A stretch of 51,803 nucleotides of DNA from an uncultured Flavobacteriales bacterium (GTDB lineage: Bacteria > Bacteroidota > Bacteroidia > Flavobacteriales_D > Crocinitomicaceae), in NCBI GenBank assembly GCA_913059205.1, contig CAJXRM010000009.1, forward strand, positions 1 through 51,803. The letters are read 5' to 3'. The position numbers were made by a program, and so were the translations under genes. Shown here piece after piece: positions 18,137-27,612 of the stretch; position 1 is the stretch's first letter; each line of letters starts with the position of its first letter. The notes below the pieces were generated by a model. The model did no database searches and was not told the DNA's origin. It was given only the letters and a program-made list of their open reading frames with translations.

Positions 18137-19509
18137 GTGTAAACAATCAAGATATAAACTCTTTTAATCAAGCGTATTTCGTTGGAATAGGTGGAATTGG
18201 AATGTCGGCTTTGGCGCGTTATTTTTTGTCTAAAGGATGGAAAGTTGGTGGTTACGATAAAACATCATCCAAATTAACTGAAGCTCTAGAAAGTGAAGGT
18301 GCAAGTATACATTTTGAAGATTTAAGTGAAGGTGTGTCAAAGGAGATTTTGTCGAAAGAGAAAACACTAATAATTTATACTCCTGCCATTCCCAAAACCA
18401 TGAAAGAATTGATCTTTTTGAAAGAGAACAATTATGCCGTTTTTAAGCGTTCAGAGGTGCTTGGAATGATAACGCGTGATTCAAAAGCGCTGTGCGTTGC
18501 AGGAACTCATGGTAAAACAACAACGAGTTCACTTTTAGCTCATATTTTGAATGAATCGAACGTAAAATGCAGCGCTTTTTTAGGTGGAATTTCATCGAAT
18601 TTCAATTCAAATTTCATTGGGAGCATTGAAAGTGAATATACGGTAATCGAGGCTGATGAGTTCGATCGTTCATTTTTAAAATTGAATCCATTTGCATCGA
18701 TTGTTACAACAACAGACGCAGACCACCTAGATATTTATAATGACGATGCTTCGTTTCTCCAAAGTTTTCAGGATTATGCGGATTTAATTGACAAAAATGG
18801 GTTTTTAATCCACCAAGCAAACGTAAAATTACAACAAAGGAATTCTATTTCCTATGGAATGAATTGTGAGGCAGATTATACAGGTTCAAACGAGCGTTTT
18901 CTCAATGGTGAATACTTGATTGATATTGAAGCGCCAAATTTTAACTGGAAAAACGTAGTGCTCGGTTTACCAGGAACGCACAATGCTGAAAATGCCCTTG
19001 GCTGCGTTGCGTTGTTAAACCAAATTGGAATCAAAGAGGATGAAATACGCAAAGGATTGGCTTCGTTTTTAGGGGTAAAACGGAGATTTGAATATCAAAT
19101 TCGAACTTCAGATCTAGTTTTTATTGACGATTATGCTCATCATCCAACTGAGATAGAAGCGCTAATAAATGCAGTAAAAAAATTGTATCCATCGAAGAAA
19201 ATTACGGGAATTTTTCAGCCCCATTTATTTTCAAGAACACGTGACTTTTTCGATGCTTTTGCTACGCAATTAGGCCGTTTAGACGAGATAATTTTATTGC
19301 CAATTTATCCAGCGAGAGAAGAACCGATAGAAGGCATTTCAAGTGATACCCTGTATAAAGCGATTTCTTCAACGAATAAACATCTTTTGGCTTCAAACGA
19401 TGTCGTTGATTTTATTTCAAGTAGAGAAAATGAGATTGTTTTGACAATAGGAGCTGGAGATATTGATAGAATAATTGAACCATTGAAAATCAAACTGGAA
19501 GAAAGATGA
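18133..19509 (+). CDS. murC: UDP-N-acetylmuramate:L-alanine ligase
   Basis: A 458-aa Mur ligase that starts the stem peptide. The N-terminal GIGGIGMSALARY loop binds the UDP substrate, the P-loop AGTHGKTT has Lys128, and EADEFDRSF and DDYAHHPTEI are classical MurC motifs. The start is GTG within GTGAGTG, the same junction type as ftsL/ftsI. There is no murB or ddl next to it, as usual in this phylum. Its 3' end overlaps ftsQ by 4 nt (ATGA). Confidence 0.97.
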   Translation: MSVNNQDINSFNQAYFVGIGGIGMSALARYFLSKGWKVGGYDKTSSKLTEALESEGASIHFEDLSEGVSKEILSKEKTLIIYTPAIPKTMKELIFLKENNYAVFKRSEVLGMITRDSKALCVAGTHGKTTTSSLLAHILNESNVKCSAFLGGISSNFNSNFIGSIESEYTVIEADEFDRSFLKLNPFASIVTTTDADHLDIYNDDASFLQSFQDYADLIDKNGFLIHQANVKLQQRNSISYGMNCEADYTGSNERFLNGEYLIDIEAPNFNWKNVVLGLPGTHNAENALGCVALLNQIGIKEDEIRKGLASFLGVKRRFEYQIRTSDLVFIDDYAHHPTEIEALINAVKKLYPSKKITGIFQPHLFSRTRDFFDAFATQLGRLDEIILLPIYPAREEPIEGISSDTLYKAISSTNKHLLASNDVVDFISSRENEIVLTIGAGDIDRIIEPLKIKLEER

Positions 19510-20312
19510 AGAAATGGTTAAAAATATCACTTTGGTCAGTCTTTGCGATTGTGCTAATAGCAATTGTCTTTTTCGTTAAAAAAGAAATGGACGAAAAGCT
19601 CGTTCCCGTGCCTGAAATTAGCATACACGCTGATGCAGAAAACGCCTTTTTAACAACTGCTGAGTTGCACGAGAAGTTAAAGCGAGCGAATTTATTGTTT
19701 GACGGTCAAACGAGAGCACAACTAAAAACAGAGGAGATTGAAAAGTTTATAGCCGGAATTTCACAAGTTAAAAAAGTTGAAGTTTTTCAGTTTTTAGATG
19801 GTTCATGGAAAATTGATGTTGATATGCGTATTCCTATCGCTCGTATTTTTAATAAATACGGTGAAACTTTTTATATTGATGATAAGGGGAATACAATGGA
19901 TGTAACGCAGTCGCATACGGCTAGAGTGCTGATTTTTTCAGGTGAAATAAAAGATAAAAAAACATCCTTTTCTGTTAACGAAATTATTAACAATGATTCC
20001 TTGATAAGTATTCGAAAGTTAGATGATATCTATCGAATTTCAAGTTATGTTTGTAAGGATCCATTATTCCATTCGTTAATTGGACAAGTTCACCTAAAAA
20101 AAAGTGGCGACTTTGTACTTATACCGTTGGTTGGGGATCAAAAAATAATCTTTGGTTCTGCCTATTCTGATTCTGAAGTTGAAGAAAAGTTTAAGAAGTT
20201 AGAGATATTTTACAAGGAGGCTATGCCCTATGAAGGTTGGGAGACCTATAGAGAGATTAGTCTCAAGTTTGATGGACAGATAGTTTGCAAGAAAAAAAAT
20301 ACGAATGAGTAA
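19506..20312 (+). CDS. ftsQ: Cell division protein FtsQ
   Basis: A 268-aa single-pass protein: short cytoplasmic Lys-rich end, membrane helix at about 7-25, then a periplasmic region whose first part (about 35-105) looks like a POTRA domain (VKKVEVFQFLDGSWKIDVDMRIPIA) and the rest a beta domain. FtsQ links FtsL/FtsB to the divisome. Sequence conservation is low, so the call rests on position between murC and ftsA, topology and the IARIF...YIDDKGNTM block. Overlaps ftsA by 8 nt. Confidence 0.9.
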   Translation: MKKWLKISLWSVFAIVLIAIVFFVKKEMDEKLVPVPEISIHADAENAFLTTAELHEKLKRANLLFDGQTRAQLKTEEIEKFIAGISQVKKVEVFQFLDGSWKIDVDMRIPIARIFNKYGETFYIDDKGNTMDVTQSHTARVLIFSGEIKDKKTSFSVNEIINNDSLISIRKLDDIYRISSYVCKDPLFHSLIGQVHLKKSGDFVLIPLVGDQKIIFGSAYSDSEVEEKFKKLEIFYKEAMPYEGWETYREISLKFDGQIVCKKKNTNE

Positions 20313-21588
20313 AATTGTAGTAGGATTAGATATTGGAACCACAAAAATCGCCTGTTTCGTTGGTCGTAAAAACGAACACGGGAAAATTGAGATTTTGTCA
20401 ATGGGTAAAACAGAGTCCCTTGGAGTGATGCGTGGTATTGTATCAAATATTGATAAAACAATAGAATCTATCAAAGGGGCAGTTGAAGAAGCCGAAGAAA
20501 GAATTGAAGGAGAGTTGAAAATCGCTTCAGTAAATGTTGGGATTGCAGGTCAACACATCAAAAGTATTCAGCATAGAGGGATTTATACTCGAACTGAAAT
20601 TGAGAAAGAGATTGCTCAAATCGATATCGATAAATTGGTGGATGATATGTACAAGTTGGCAATGCCTCCTGGTGAACAAATCATCACGGTTTTACCCCAA
20701 GAATATATCATTGACAACGAGCAAGGAATTAAAGACCCAATTGGAATGTCTGGTGTTCGTCTTGAAGCAAACTTCCATATTATTACAGGAAATGTAGGCG
20801 CATCTATGAATATTCACAAATGCGTTGAACGTTCAGGATTGTCAGTTAAGAATATTATTCTAGAACCAATAGCTTCTGCAGATGCTGTTTTGACAGAGGA
20901 GGAAAAAGAAGCAGGTGTTGTTTTGGTGGATATAGGTGGAGGAACTACGGACGTAGCAATTTTTCATGAAGGTATCATTCGACACACAGCTGTTATTCCT
21001 TTTGGAGGAAACGTAATAACAGAAGATATTAAAGAAGGATGCACAATCATGAAGCGAAAAGCTGAAATGGTGAAACAACAATTTGGTTCTGCAGTTGCAA
21101 GCGAAACACAAGAAAACGTTGTAGTGGCAATTCCAGGATTGAAAGGTCGTCCTGCTAGAGAAATTACACTAAGAAATTTGGCAAGTATTATCCAGGCCAG
21201 AATGGAAGAGATTATCGAATTAGTTCATTTTGAAATTAGAAATTCTGGTTTTGAAAAGAAACTAATTGGTGGAATTGTAGTGACGGGTGGTGGAGCTCAA
21301 TTAGATCATATTACTCAATTGTTTGAATATGTAACAGGAATGGATACTCGAATTGGATATCCGACAGAACACTTAGCAAACACGAATATGGATTCAATCA
21401 AAAGTCCAATGTACTCAACTGGAATCGGTTTGGTACTGAAAGGATTTGAAGATATTGAAAAACACGCTCAAGAAGTTCCAGAGGCGGCTAGCACTGGAGC
21501 GGTAAAAACACATTCTGAAAAAACCAGAGGATCATTTTTTGATACGATTGTTCAAAAAGGAAAAACGTGGTTCGCGGAAGAAGATTGA
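20305..21588 (+). CDS. ftsA: Cell division protein FtsA
   Basis: A 427-aa actin-fold ATPase that tethers FtsZ filaments to the membrane. Phosphate-1 loop VVGLDIGTTKIACFVG is at the N-terminus, phosphate-2 VVLVDIGGGTTDVAIF in the middle, and the adenosine motif GGIVVTGGGAQLDHI near residue 320. The C-terminus (SFFDTIVQKGKTWFAEED) can form the amphipathic membrane-targeting helix. It starts 8 nt inside ftsQ and is separated from ftsZ by 51 nt, the largest gap in the operon. Confidence 0.97.
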   Translation: MSKIVVGLDIGTTKIACFVGRKNEHGKIEILSMGKTESLGVMRGIVSNIDKTIESIKGAVEEAEERIEGELKIASVNVGIAGQHIKSIQHRGIYTRTEIEKEIAQIDIDKLVDDMYKLAMPPGEQIITVLPQEYIIDNEQGIKDPIGMSGVRLEANFHIITGNVGASMNIHKCVERSGLSVKNIILEPIASADAVLTEEEKEAGVVLVDIGGGTTDVAIFHEGIIRHTAVIPFGGNVITEDIKEGCTIMKRKAEMVKQQFGSAVASETQENVVVAIPGLKGRPAREITLRNLASIIQARMEEIIELVHFEIRNSGFEKKLIGGIVVTGGGAQLDHITQLFEYVTGMDTRIGYPTEHLANTNMDSIKSPMYSTGIGLVLKGFEDIEKHAQEVPEAASTGAVKTHSEKTRGSFFDTIVQKGKTWFAEED

Positions 21589-21599
21589 TAAAGAAATAG

Positions 21600-21639
21600 T
21601 TAGACAACAACAAACAACAACAAACTAAAATATATAAAA
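21600..21639 (+). promoter_or_regulatory. CA-rich leader of ftsZ
   Basis: The ftsA-ftsZ gap contains two head-to-tail copies of ACAACAACAA (21604-21623) followed by an A/T-rich stretch up to the ATG, with no Shine-Dalgarno. Its first 18 nt (TTAGACAACAACAAACAA) recur exactly in the leader of the 46-aa lipoprotein gene at 36421-36438. An unstructured leader favouring translation is the simplest reading. Confidence 0.5.
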
Positions 21640-23199
21640 ATGGAATTCGAAATGCCAAAAGACAGTAACTCATCAATCATAAAAGTGATTGGTGTAGGTG
21701 GTGGGGGAGGAAATGCCGTTAATCACATGTATAATGAAGGTATTAAAGGTGTGGATTTTGTAGTATGTAATACGGATTTACAAGCATTGGAAATTTCTCC
21801 TGTTCCTTTCAAAATTCAATTGGGACCATCTTTAACTGAAGGTCGTGGAGCTGGATCTTTACCTGAAATTGGTAAAAATGCAGCAGTAGAGAATATTGAT
21901 GAAATTAGAGAATACTTAAGTAAGGATACCAAAATGGTTTTTGTTACTGCCGGAATGGGTGGAGGAACTGGAACTGGAGCTGCTCCTGTAATAGCACAAG
22001 TTGCTAAAGAAATGGGCATATTAACAGTTGGAATCGTTACTATTCCTTTCAATTTTGAAGGGAGAAAACGAAGGATTCAGGCTGAAGAAGGACTAGCTTC
22101 AATGCGTGAAAATGTAGATACATTATTGGTGATTAACAATGAGCGTTTGCGTGAAATTACAGGTAACTTATCGGTGGGACAAGCATTTGCTCAGGCGGAT
22201 AACGTATTGGCTGTTGCAGCGAAAGGAATTGCTGAAGTTATTGCGGTAACAGGTGCTATAAATGTCGATTTTAATGATGTAAGTACTGTAATGCGTAATA
22301 GTGGAGTTGCAATTATGGGTAGCGCTTCATCTGAAGGTGACAATAGAGCATTGAAGGCAGTAGAAAAAGCATTGGAATCTCCATTATTGAATGACAATGA
22401 TATTAGCGGTGCTGAATATGTGTTGTTAAATATCGCATACGGAGATAAAGAAGTATTGATGGATGAAATCACTGAAATTACTGACTTCATTCAAGATGCT
22501 GCAGGTTCTACAGCTGATGTTATTTTTGGACATGCTCACGATCCAAGTTTAGGAGAGAAAATCAGTGTAACGGTTATCGCGACAGGATTTGATTCATCTC
22601 CTCTAACAGGTTTGGAAAAGGCACCAGAGAAAAAAGTTGCTCCTTTGAATGAAGAAGCTAAAAATGAAATTAAAGCTCCATTGAATTCACCAACACAGCA
22701 AAATCCGTGGTCTAAGGCAACTGAAGTTGAAGCTTCACAGGAAGCACCTTTTTTAAAGGACAACAGTAAAGTGGACTCAAACGAAACACCAAGCTGGAAT
22801 GTAACTTCTGAGCCAGTGGAGCAGAAAGCTATGTCTTTTGATTGGGATTCTAAATCCGATCAATCAGAGGAGGCAATTACACGTGTGGTATTGAAGGACG
22901 AGTCTGAAACTGAAATGAACCTTGATATTACTGATTCAAAAGAGGTGTTGTCACCAGAACAACAACAAAAAAGAACCCAAGAAAGATTGTCGAGAATTCA
23001 AGAATATACAATGAAGTTGAAAAAGGCAGATGGAATTCACGAATTTGAAAACGAACCAGCCTACGTGAGAAGAAATATTCAATTGGATGAATCAACTCCA
23101 AGTTCGGAGGACCATTCAAGCAGATTCAGTGTTTCCAATGATGAAAATGGATCTTCCTTAAATGGTAATAATTCATTTTTACACGATAATGTAGACTAA
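21640..23199 (+). CDS. ftsZ: Cell division GTPase FtsZ
   Basis: A 519-aa tubulin homologue that forms the Z-ring. The tubulin signature GGGTGTG spans residues 107-113; the T7 loop NVDFNDV and switch region NNERLRE are present. After the globular domain (to about residue 325) comes a long, acidic, Ser/Glu/Asn-rich disordered linker of about 180 residues. The short C-terminal peptide NNSFLHDNVD is a type I associate with Flavobacteriia; it should bind FtsA. ATG 21640 is used; an internal ATG four codons on is possible. The stop overlaps yqeY by 1 nt. Confidence 0.98.
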   Translation: MEFEMPKDSNSSIIKVIGVGGGGGNAVNHMYNEGIKGVDFVVCNTDLQALEISPVPFKIQLGPSLTEGRGAGSLPEIGKNAAVENIDEIREYLSKDTKMVFVTAGMGGGTGTGAAPVIAQVAKEMGILTVGIVTIPFNFEGRKRRIQAEEGLASMRENVDTLLVINNERLREITGNLSVGQAFAQADNVLAVAAKGIAEVIAVTGAINVDFNDVSTVMRNSGVAIMGSASSEGDNRALKAVEKALESPLLNDNDISGAEYVLLNIAYGDKEVLMDEITEITDFIQDAAGSTADVIFGHAHDPSLGEKISVTVIATGFDSSPLTGLEKAPEKKVAPLNEEAKNEIKAPLNSPTQQNPWSKATEVEASQEAPFLKDNSKVDSNETPSWNVTSEPVEQKAMSFDWDSKSDQSEEAITRVVLKDESETEMNLDITDSKEVLSPEQQQKRTQERLSRIQEYTMKLKKADGIHEFENEPAYVRRNIQLDESTPSSEDHSSRFSVSNDENGSSLNGNNSFLHDNVD

Positions 23200-23645
23200 T
23201 GGGTTTTCTAGATACAATAAACGCAGACATTAAATCTGCTATGCTCGCTAAGGACAAGGAAAAACTTTCTGCTCTTCGCGATATTAAATCGAAATTGATG
23301 CTTGAAGCGACCTCGGGTAGCGGAGAGGTTTCAGAGGAAGCTGCAATGAAAATTGTAATGAAACTTCATAAGCAACGAATGGAAACGTATGATTTGTATA
23401 TCAAAGAAGGTAGAGAAGACTTAGCGAAGGATGAAAAAGATCAAGCGGAAGTTATAGTTGCTTATTTACCGAAAATGCTTTCAGCGGATGAGATTAAAAT
23501 TGAAGTAGAAAATGCAATTTCTGCTACTGGAGCAGCTGGACCTCAGGATATGGGGAAAGTTATGGGTATGCTTTCATCAAAATTAGCGGGTAAAGCTGAT
23601 GGAAAAATGATTGCCGATACCGTTAAATCGCTGCTAAATAAATAA
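23199..23645 (+). CDS. GatB/YqeY domain protein
   Basis: A 148-aa cytoplasmic helical protein of the YqeY family, related to the tail domain of the GatB subunit of glutamyl-tRNA amidotransferase, which binds tRNA. Diagnostic blocks are ADIKSAMLAKDKEKLSALRD near the N-terminus, KLHKQRMETYDLYIKEGREDLA, and GKVMGMLSSKLAGKADGKMI near the C-terminus. A role in tRNA handling is suggested by family but not proven. It is the last gene of the dcw operon, joined to ftsZ by TAATG. Confidence 0.93.
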   Translation: MGFLDTINADIKSAMLAKDKEKLSALRDIKSKLMLEATSGSGEVSEEAAMKIVMKLHKQRMETYDLYIKEGREDLAKDEKDQAEVIVAYLPKMLSADEIKIEVENAISATGAAGPQDMGKVMGMLSSKLAGKADGKMIADTVKSLLNK

Positions 23646-23655
23646 ATATTCTACC

Positions 23656-23719
23656 AGGCTTAAAATTTTAAAGCCTTTCAATTAATAAAAGCTGCTCTTA
23701 CAGGAGGCAGCTTTTGTTG
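23656..23719 (+). terminator. Terminator of the dcw operon
   Basis: Two hairpins. A weak one (AGGCTT/AAGCCT, 23656-23676) is followed by a stronger one, AAAAGCTGC(T) with GGCAGCTTTT (23687-23715), and TTTTGTTG. They lie just after the yqeY stop, and no other terminator is obvious in the preceding 16 kb. Confidence 0.85.
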
Positions 23720-23739
23720 TTTAACAAAAAAGGACCAAT

Positions 23740-23770
23740 TTGTAAATTACTATAAATTAGCGTAACTTTA
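23740..23770 (+). promoter_or_regulatory. Promoter of first T9SS cargo gene
   Basis: TTG (23740-23742), 20-nt spacer, TAACTTTA (23763-23770), 23 nt before the ATG. The same -7 octamer with 19-nt spacing is found before mlaE (31227-31234). Confidence 0.65.
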
Positions 23771-23793
23771 CAATTCACATAAATTAAATACAC

Positions 23794-25605
23794 ATGAAGA
23801 AAAAATACATTGTTATGATGACGTTGCTTTCAAGCTCTTTGGCTTTTGGGCAATCTTCGTTTAATTCAAAATTGATTGGAAAACAGCAGTTGACGCAAGA
23901 GGCAACTCCAACTCAAATTAATAGAAATAAAGCTACTTTGTGGTCTAACGACTTTGGTACAGGAGTAGATGCAACAGCTTGGGATTTTCAAGTTAATGGT
24001 GCAGCTACAAGTGATTGGGTAATTGGAACTACTGTTCCAGGAGGACCGTTCGCAATAGCAGGTATCGCTTCAACATCGGCAGCAAACGGTTTCGCACTTT
24101 TTGATTCAGATTTATATTGCGATGCAGATGGTACTCAAAATGCAGATGTATTTTTAATAAACTCTGCGGTTAATTTATCGTTGCAACCGGCTGTTCAAGT
24201 TACATTTGAATCGTATTATAGAGCTTATCAAGGTTCTGCTTGGGTTATAGCAAGTACTGATGGAGTTACATGGGACGAATATGAAGTTCATACAGATATT
24301 GATGTAAATGATGCGACTACAAATCCTCAATTAACTTCAGTTAACGTATCTGCTACAATCGGTGGGTCGCCAACTGCTTACATCGGATTCCGATATAAAG
24401 GAGGATGTGATTATGCTTGGATGGTTGATGATGTGCAAATTGAAACTGTTCCGCCGAATGAACTTAGTTTAGTTAAAGCTTGGCAAGGTGATATCATAAA
24501 TGATTGGGAATATTCAATGTTGCCTTTAACTCAGACTAGAGAAATGATTGTAGGTGTTGTAATATCAAATATTGGTTCTACACCTGAAACTCCAGTAATT
24601 ACATGTGAAATTCATGATGCTTCAGGAGTTGTTGCAACACCAGCGCCAATTGCTACTTTAATTCCAGTAGGTGTAACAGACACAATTTGGTTCAATTCTG
24701 GTTTTACACCAAGCGCGAATGGAGTTTACCATGCTGAGTTCAGTATTCCAGATGATTTCAACACTGCAAATAATAATGTATCAACAAGTACTTTGACAAT
24801 TAATGATAATTTAATGGCTCATGATTATGGTGCTACTACAACTTTTGGATGGAGTCACACAAGCACTAATCCAGACATAGTAACGTTCGCTAATGACGTA
24901 CATTCTTGGGGTGAAATTTATTCACCAACAGTAACACAAGATGTTTATGGTATGGATATTTGGATTGGAACAGGAACAACTGTAGGAAATTACTTAATTG
25001 CTCAAGTTTTTGAAATTGATCCAAACAATGATGGTAGTTGGATTCAAGATCCTCTTTCTTCGGTATTAACTCTTGTTGAAATTAATGTTGTTGCGAGCGA
25101 TGTGAATGCATTGAAAAAAGTGGTTTTCCCAAGTGCCCTTTCATTAGAGGCGGGTAAAAGCTATATTTTTGAGGTTCAAAAGGCCGATGGAACAACAGGA
25201 AGCTCTTTCTTCATTGGAGGAAGTGATGGAAATGGTGAAGATGATGATAATTCTGCTGTAGGAAAAGGAAAATACGGTGTAGCTCCAAGTCCTGACACTT
25301 ATTTCACAGGTTGGGATGCAGGACATTACATTAGACCAAACTTCCAAAATACTGCTGGAATTTCAGAAAACACAATTTCAGGTGTTTCCATTTTCCCTAA
25401 TCCATCAGAAGGAATTGTAAACATTACGAATACTAACAAAACACAAAACTCAATTGAAGTTTATGACTTGTTAGGAAATTCTATTTTGTCTACTTCAGCG
25501 AATACATCAACAACAGTTGATCTTTCTTCAAATGCTGCAGGAATCTATATGATTGTAGTATCGAATGAAAATGGTTCAATTGTTAAGCGTGTTTCAATTA
25601 AGTAA
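23794..25605 (+). CDS. T9SS-exported protein with choice-of-anchor J-like domain
   Basis: A 603-aa secreted protein. Signal peptide about 1-19 (ends LAFGQ). An N-terminal jelly-roll-like region (about 48-215) starts LWSNDFGTG and includes FALFDSDLY and CDYAWMVDDVQIE, the style of choice-of-anchor J/MAM-like modules. Beta-rich Ig-like regions follow, including an acidic GSDGNGEDDDNSA stretch. The C-terminal ~75 residues are a type A sorting domain (VSIFPNPSEGIVNI ... GIYMIVVSNENGSIVKRVSIK), which targets it through the T9SS to the cell surface or medium. Ligand unknown. It has its own promoter and terminator. The next gene is a paralogue. Confidence 0.9.
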   Translation: MKKKYIVMMTLLSSSLAFGQSSFNSKLIGKQQLTQEATPTQINRNKATLWSNDFGTGVDATAWDFQVNGAATSDWVIGTTVPGGPFAIAGIASTSAANGFALFDSDLYCDADGTQNADVFLINSAVNLSLQPAVQVTFESYYRAYQGSAWVIASTDGVTWDEYEVHTDIDVNDATTNPQLTSVNVSATIGGSPTAYIGFRYKGGCDYAWMVDDVQIETVPPNELSLVKAWQGDIINDWEYSMLPLTQTREMIVGVVISNIGSTPETPVITCEIHDASGVVATPAPIATLIPVGVTDTIWFNSGFTPSANGVYHAEFSIPDDFNTANNNVSTSTLTINDNLMAHDYGATTTFGWSHTSTNPDIVTFANDVHSWGEIYSPTVTQDVYGMDIWIGTGTTVGNYLIAQVFEIDPNNDGSWIQDPLSSVLTLVEINVVASDVNALKKVVFPSALSLEAGKSYIFEVQKADGTTGSSFFIGGSDGNGEDDDNSAVGKGKYGVAPSPDTYFTGWDAGHYIRPNFQNTAGISENTISGVSIFPNPSEGIVNITNTNKTQNSIEVYDLLGNSILSTSANTSTTVDLSSNAAGIYMIVVSNENGSIVKRVSIK

Positions 25606-25634
25606 GACACTGCAATAGCAAAAAAATGTTATAG

Positions 25635-25666
25635 AAGGGGAGTAACTTGTGTTACTCCCCTTTTTT
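25635..25666 (+). terminator. Strong rho-independent terminator
   Basis: A 12-bp perfect stem, AAGGGGAGTAAC with GTTACTCCCCTT, around a TTGT loop, followed by T6. Lies 29 nt after the first T9SS gene. Confidence 0.95.
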
Positions 25667-25718
25667 ATGCAAATGCATTCCTCAATTTTACCTAACTTAG
25701 CACTTCAAAATAAAGACT

Positions 25719-27542
25719 ATGATTAAAAGTTGTTTTTCCATTTTATTTGCTTTATCATTTTTGACTACAATTGCGCAAAATTCAGTGCTACGTGGAAATG
25801 AAAGAGGTCCAATAAATCAAGTTAATAATAGCGGTAGCAATAAATTAAATACGATTTGGGAAAGTACTTTTGATAATCCAGCCGAATGGGTTTTAGCACA
25901 CGATGTTTTAGACTGTACACTAGATTGGAAAATAGGAAACGATACGTGTCAAGGTCCGTTTTTTATAGATACAATTATGTCAACCTCTTCAAATGATGGT
26001 TGGGCAATGATAGATTCAGATTTATATGGTTCTATCACTGGTGGAAATGATGTAGAAGACGCTTGGTTAACAACCGCTGTACCATTGGACTTGACAGGAA
26101 CCCCAAATGTAATTGTGGAATTTGAAACCTTTTATAGAAGATATAACTACGAACGGCCATATTTGGTAGTGGGAATTGGAGATGGATTCGGAAATGTTAC
26201 CTGGCCAGACTTAGATCCAATGACGGATATTAGTAGTATGAATAACGTTTTTGAGATTTTCCCGAATTGGACGGACGGAGAATTTTCTACCAATCCACAA
26301 AAGATTCGTATTAACATCAATTCTGCTTTGACAGGGCCAGTGAACGAAATATATTTAAGATTGAATTGGACAGGTCAATGGGGCTATGCATGGTTTGTTG
26401 ACGATTTTAAAGTGTTGGAACAAGCCTTGGATGATATTTTAATTGAAAAAAGTTGGATAACAAATGAGAATGATCATGGAGTGCAATATGCTATAACGCC
26501 TATAGACCACGTAGTGCCAAATTGGAGTATAGGTGCTGATGTGTACAACTTTGGTGTGAATGACCAAACCAATATCTTATTCGATGCCGATTTTACCTCT
26601 TTTGCAATTTCTGACTCCAAAGCATTGATCGAATACGATTCAACATACGCTTTTGGTACTACTGAGCCGCAGTCGCTTGCAGTAGGCTTATATGAAGGAA
26701 CTTTTACCGTTATTTCAGATAACGAAACCATGGGAGCTGAATTTGTGAATAATGTAGCATTAAGAAATTTTGAAATTTCTGATAGTTTATATGCAATTGA
26801 CGGAATTGGCGTTCACCCTTTATCTGAACTAAAAACATCAGCAGTTGGACCATCAACTTTTGATGACTCGGAGGGACTGATAATAGGTTCAATGTATCAT
26901 CTTAAACAGAATTCAGTTGTTTCTGGGATTCGGGTAATGTTAGCTCCTGGGTCTGAAGAGGGTTCATGGGTTTTTGGAAGTATTACGGATTCTACTGAAT
27001 TTTGGAGTGCACATCCTTCTCATCTAGTCCAAACCTCAGAACATTATGTAACAGCTAATGATTTGGTAAATGGATATGTTGACGCCTATTTCGATGCGCC
27101 TTTTTCAATTGATTCGGGTGTTTACTACGGATCTGCACGTTTATATAGCGATAATTATCAAAAGGAAATATTTGTCGTAAATGATCTTACTGTAACTCAG
27201 CCGAGTTACGCAAGTGGAGTTAATCTTAAAGGTGTGACTTATACAAATGGAAACGCTTTAGGGGTGCGAATGTTAATGAACGGAGGTTGGTTAACCGTGA
27301 ATGAAAACACCTTGGAAAACATTAAAATATTTCCAAACCCATCTAACGGAATTATTAACATTGAGTCATCTTTCAATGAAAGCTATTCAATTAAGGTTAT
27401 TGATCTGCTTGGAAATAGTATTTATTCTGATTCTAAAATTGGGGCATCTACAATTGATTTATCTCCATTTGGAACCGGAGTGTATTTTATTCAATTGTCG
27501 AACAACGGTACAACGATTTCAAAACGAGTTATTATTCAGTAA
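25719..27542 (+). CDS. T9SS-exported protein, paralogue of the preceding gene
   Basis: A 607-aa secreted protein with signal peptide about 1-19 (LTTIAQ). Same layout as its neighbour: jelly-roll-like module starting IWESTFDNPAEW, with WAMIDSDLY and YAWFVDDFKVLE in the positions of FALFDSDLY and YAWMVDDVQIE; Ig-like middle; type A sorting domain (IKIFPNPSNGIINI ... GVYFIQLSNNGTTISKRVIIQ). The N-terminal part includes a cysteine pair (DCTLDWKIGNDTCQG). Function unknown. Tandem location and shared order point to a local duplication followed by strong divergence. It sits between two terminators, so it is monocistronic. Confidence 0.9.
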   Translation: MIKSCFSILFALSFLTTIAQNSVLRGNERGPINQVNNSGSNKLNTIWESTFDNPAEWVLAHDVLDCTLDWKIGNDTCQGPFFIDTIMSTSSNDGWAMIDSDLYGSITGGNDVEDAWLTTAVPLDLTGTPNVIVEFETFYRRYNYERPYLVVGIGDGFGNVTWPDLDPMTDISSMNNVFEIFPNWTDGEFSTNPQKIRININSALTGPVNEIYLRLNWTGQWGYAWFVDDFKVLEQALDDILIEKSWITNENDHGVQYAITPIDHVVPNWSIGADVYNFGVNDQTNILFDADFTSFAISDSKALIEYDSTYAFGTTEPQSLAVGLYEGTFTVISDNETMGAEFVNNVALRNFEISDSLYAIDGIGVHPLSELKTSAVGPSTFDDSEGLIIGSMYHLKQNSVVSGIRVMLAPGSEEGSWVFGSITDSTEFWSAHPSHLVQTSEHYVTANDLVNGYVDAYFDAPFSIDSGVYYGSARLYSDNYQKEIFVVNDLTVTQPSYASGVNLKGVTYTNGNALGVRMLMNGGWLTVNENTLENIKIFPNPSNGIINIESSFNESYSIKVIDLLGNSIYSDSKIGASTIDLSPFGTGVYFIQLSNNGTTISKRVIIQ

Positions 27543-27562
27543 GAATTAAAATCAATACAAAG

Positions 27563-27588
27563 AAGGTCAGTTATTGCTGACCTTTTTT
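27563..27588 (+). terminator. Rho-independent terminator
   Basis: Stem AAGGTCAG/CTGACCTT with loop TTATTG and T6, 20 nt after the second T9SS gene. Its last T is the first base of TATTTTTG (27588-27595), a perfect -7 box that could serve fabD 18 nt downstream. Confidence 0.9.
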
Positions 27589-27612
27589 ATTTTTGCACTA
27601 AAATTAAAAGAA

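Noticed and set aside
22621..23150. FtsZ C-terminal region as a separate or fused gene
   Set aside because: It is a continuous frame with the usual long disordered linker and ends in the expected C-terminal peptide.
7362..23645. Long open frames on the minus strand across the dcw operon
   Set aside because: They are shadows of well-supported genes, start at arbitrary codons and have low-complexity, Cys/Ser/Phe-rich products.
27574..27612. Longer FabD from a TTG
   Set aside because: The extension is encoded by the upstream terminator stem and is absent from the FabD family.
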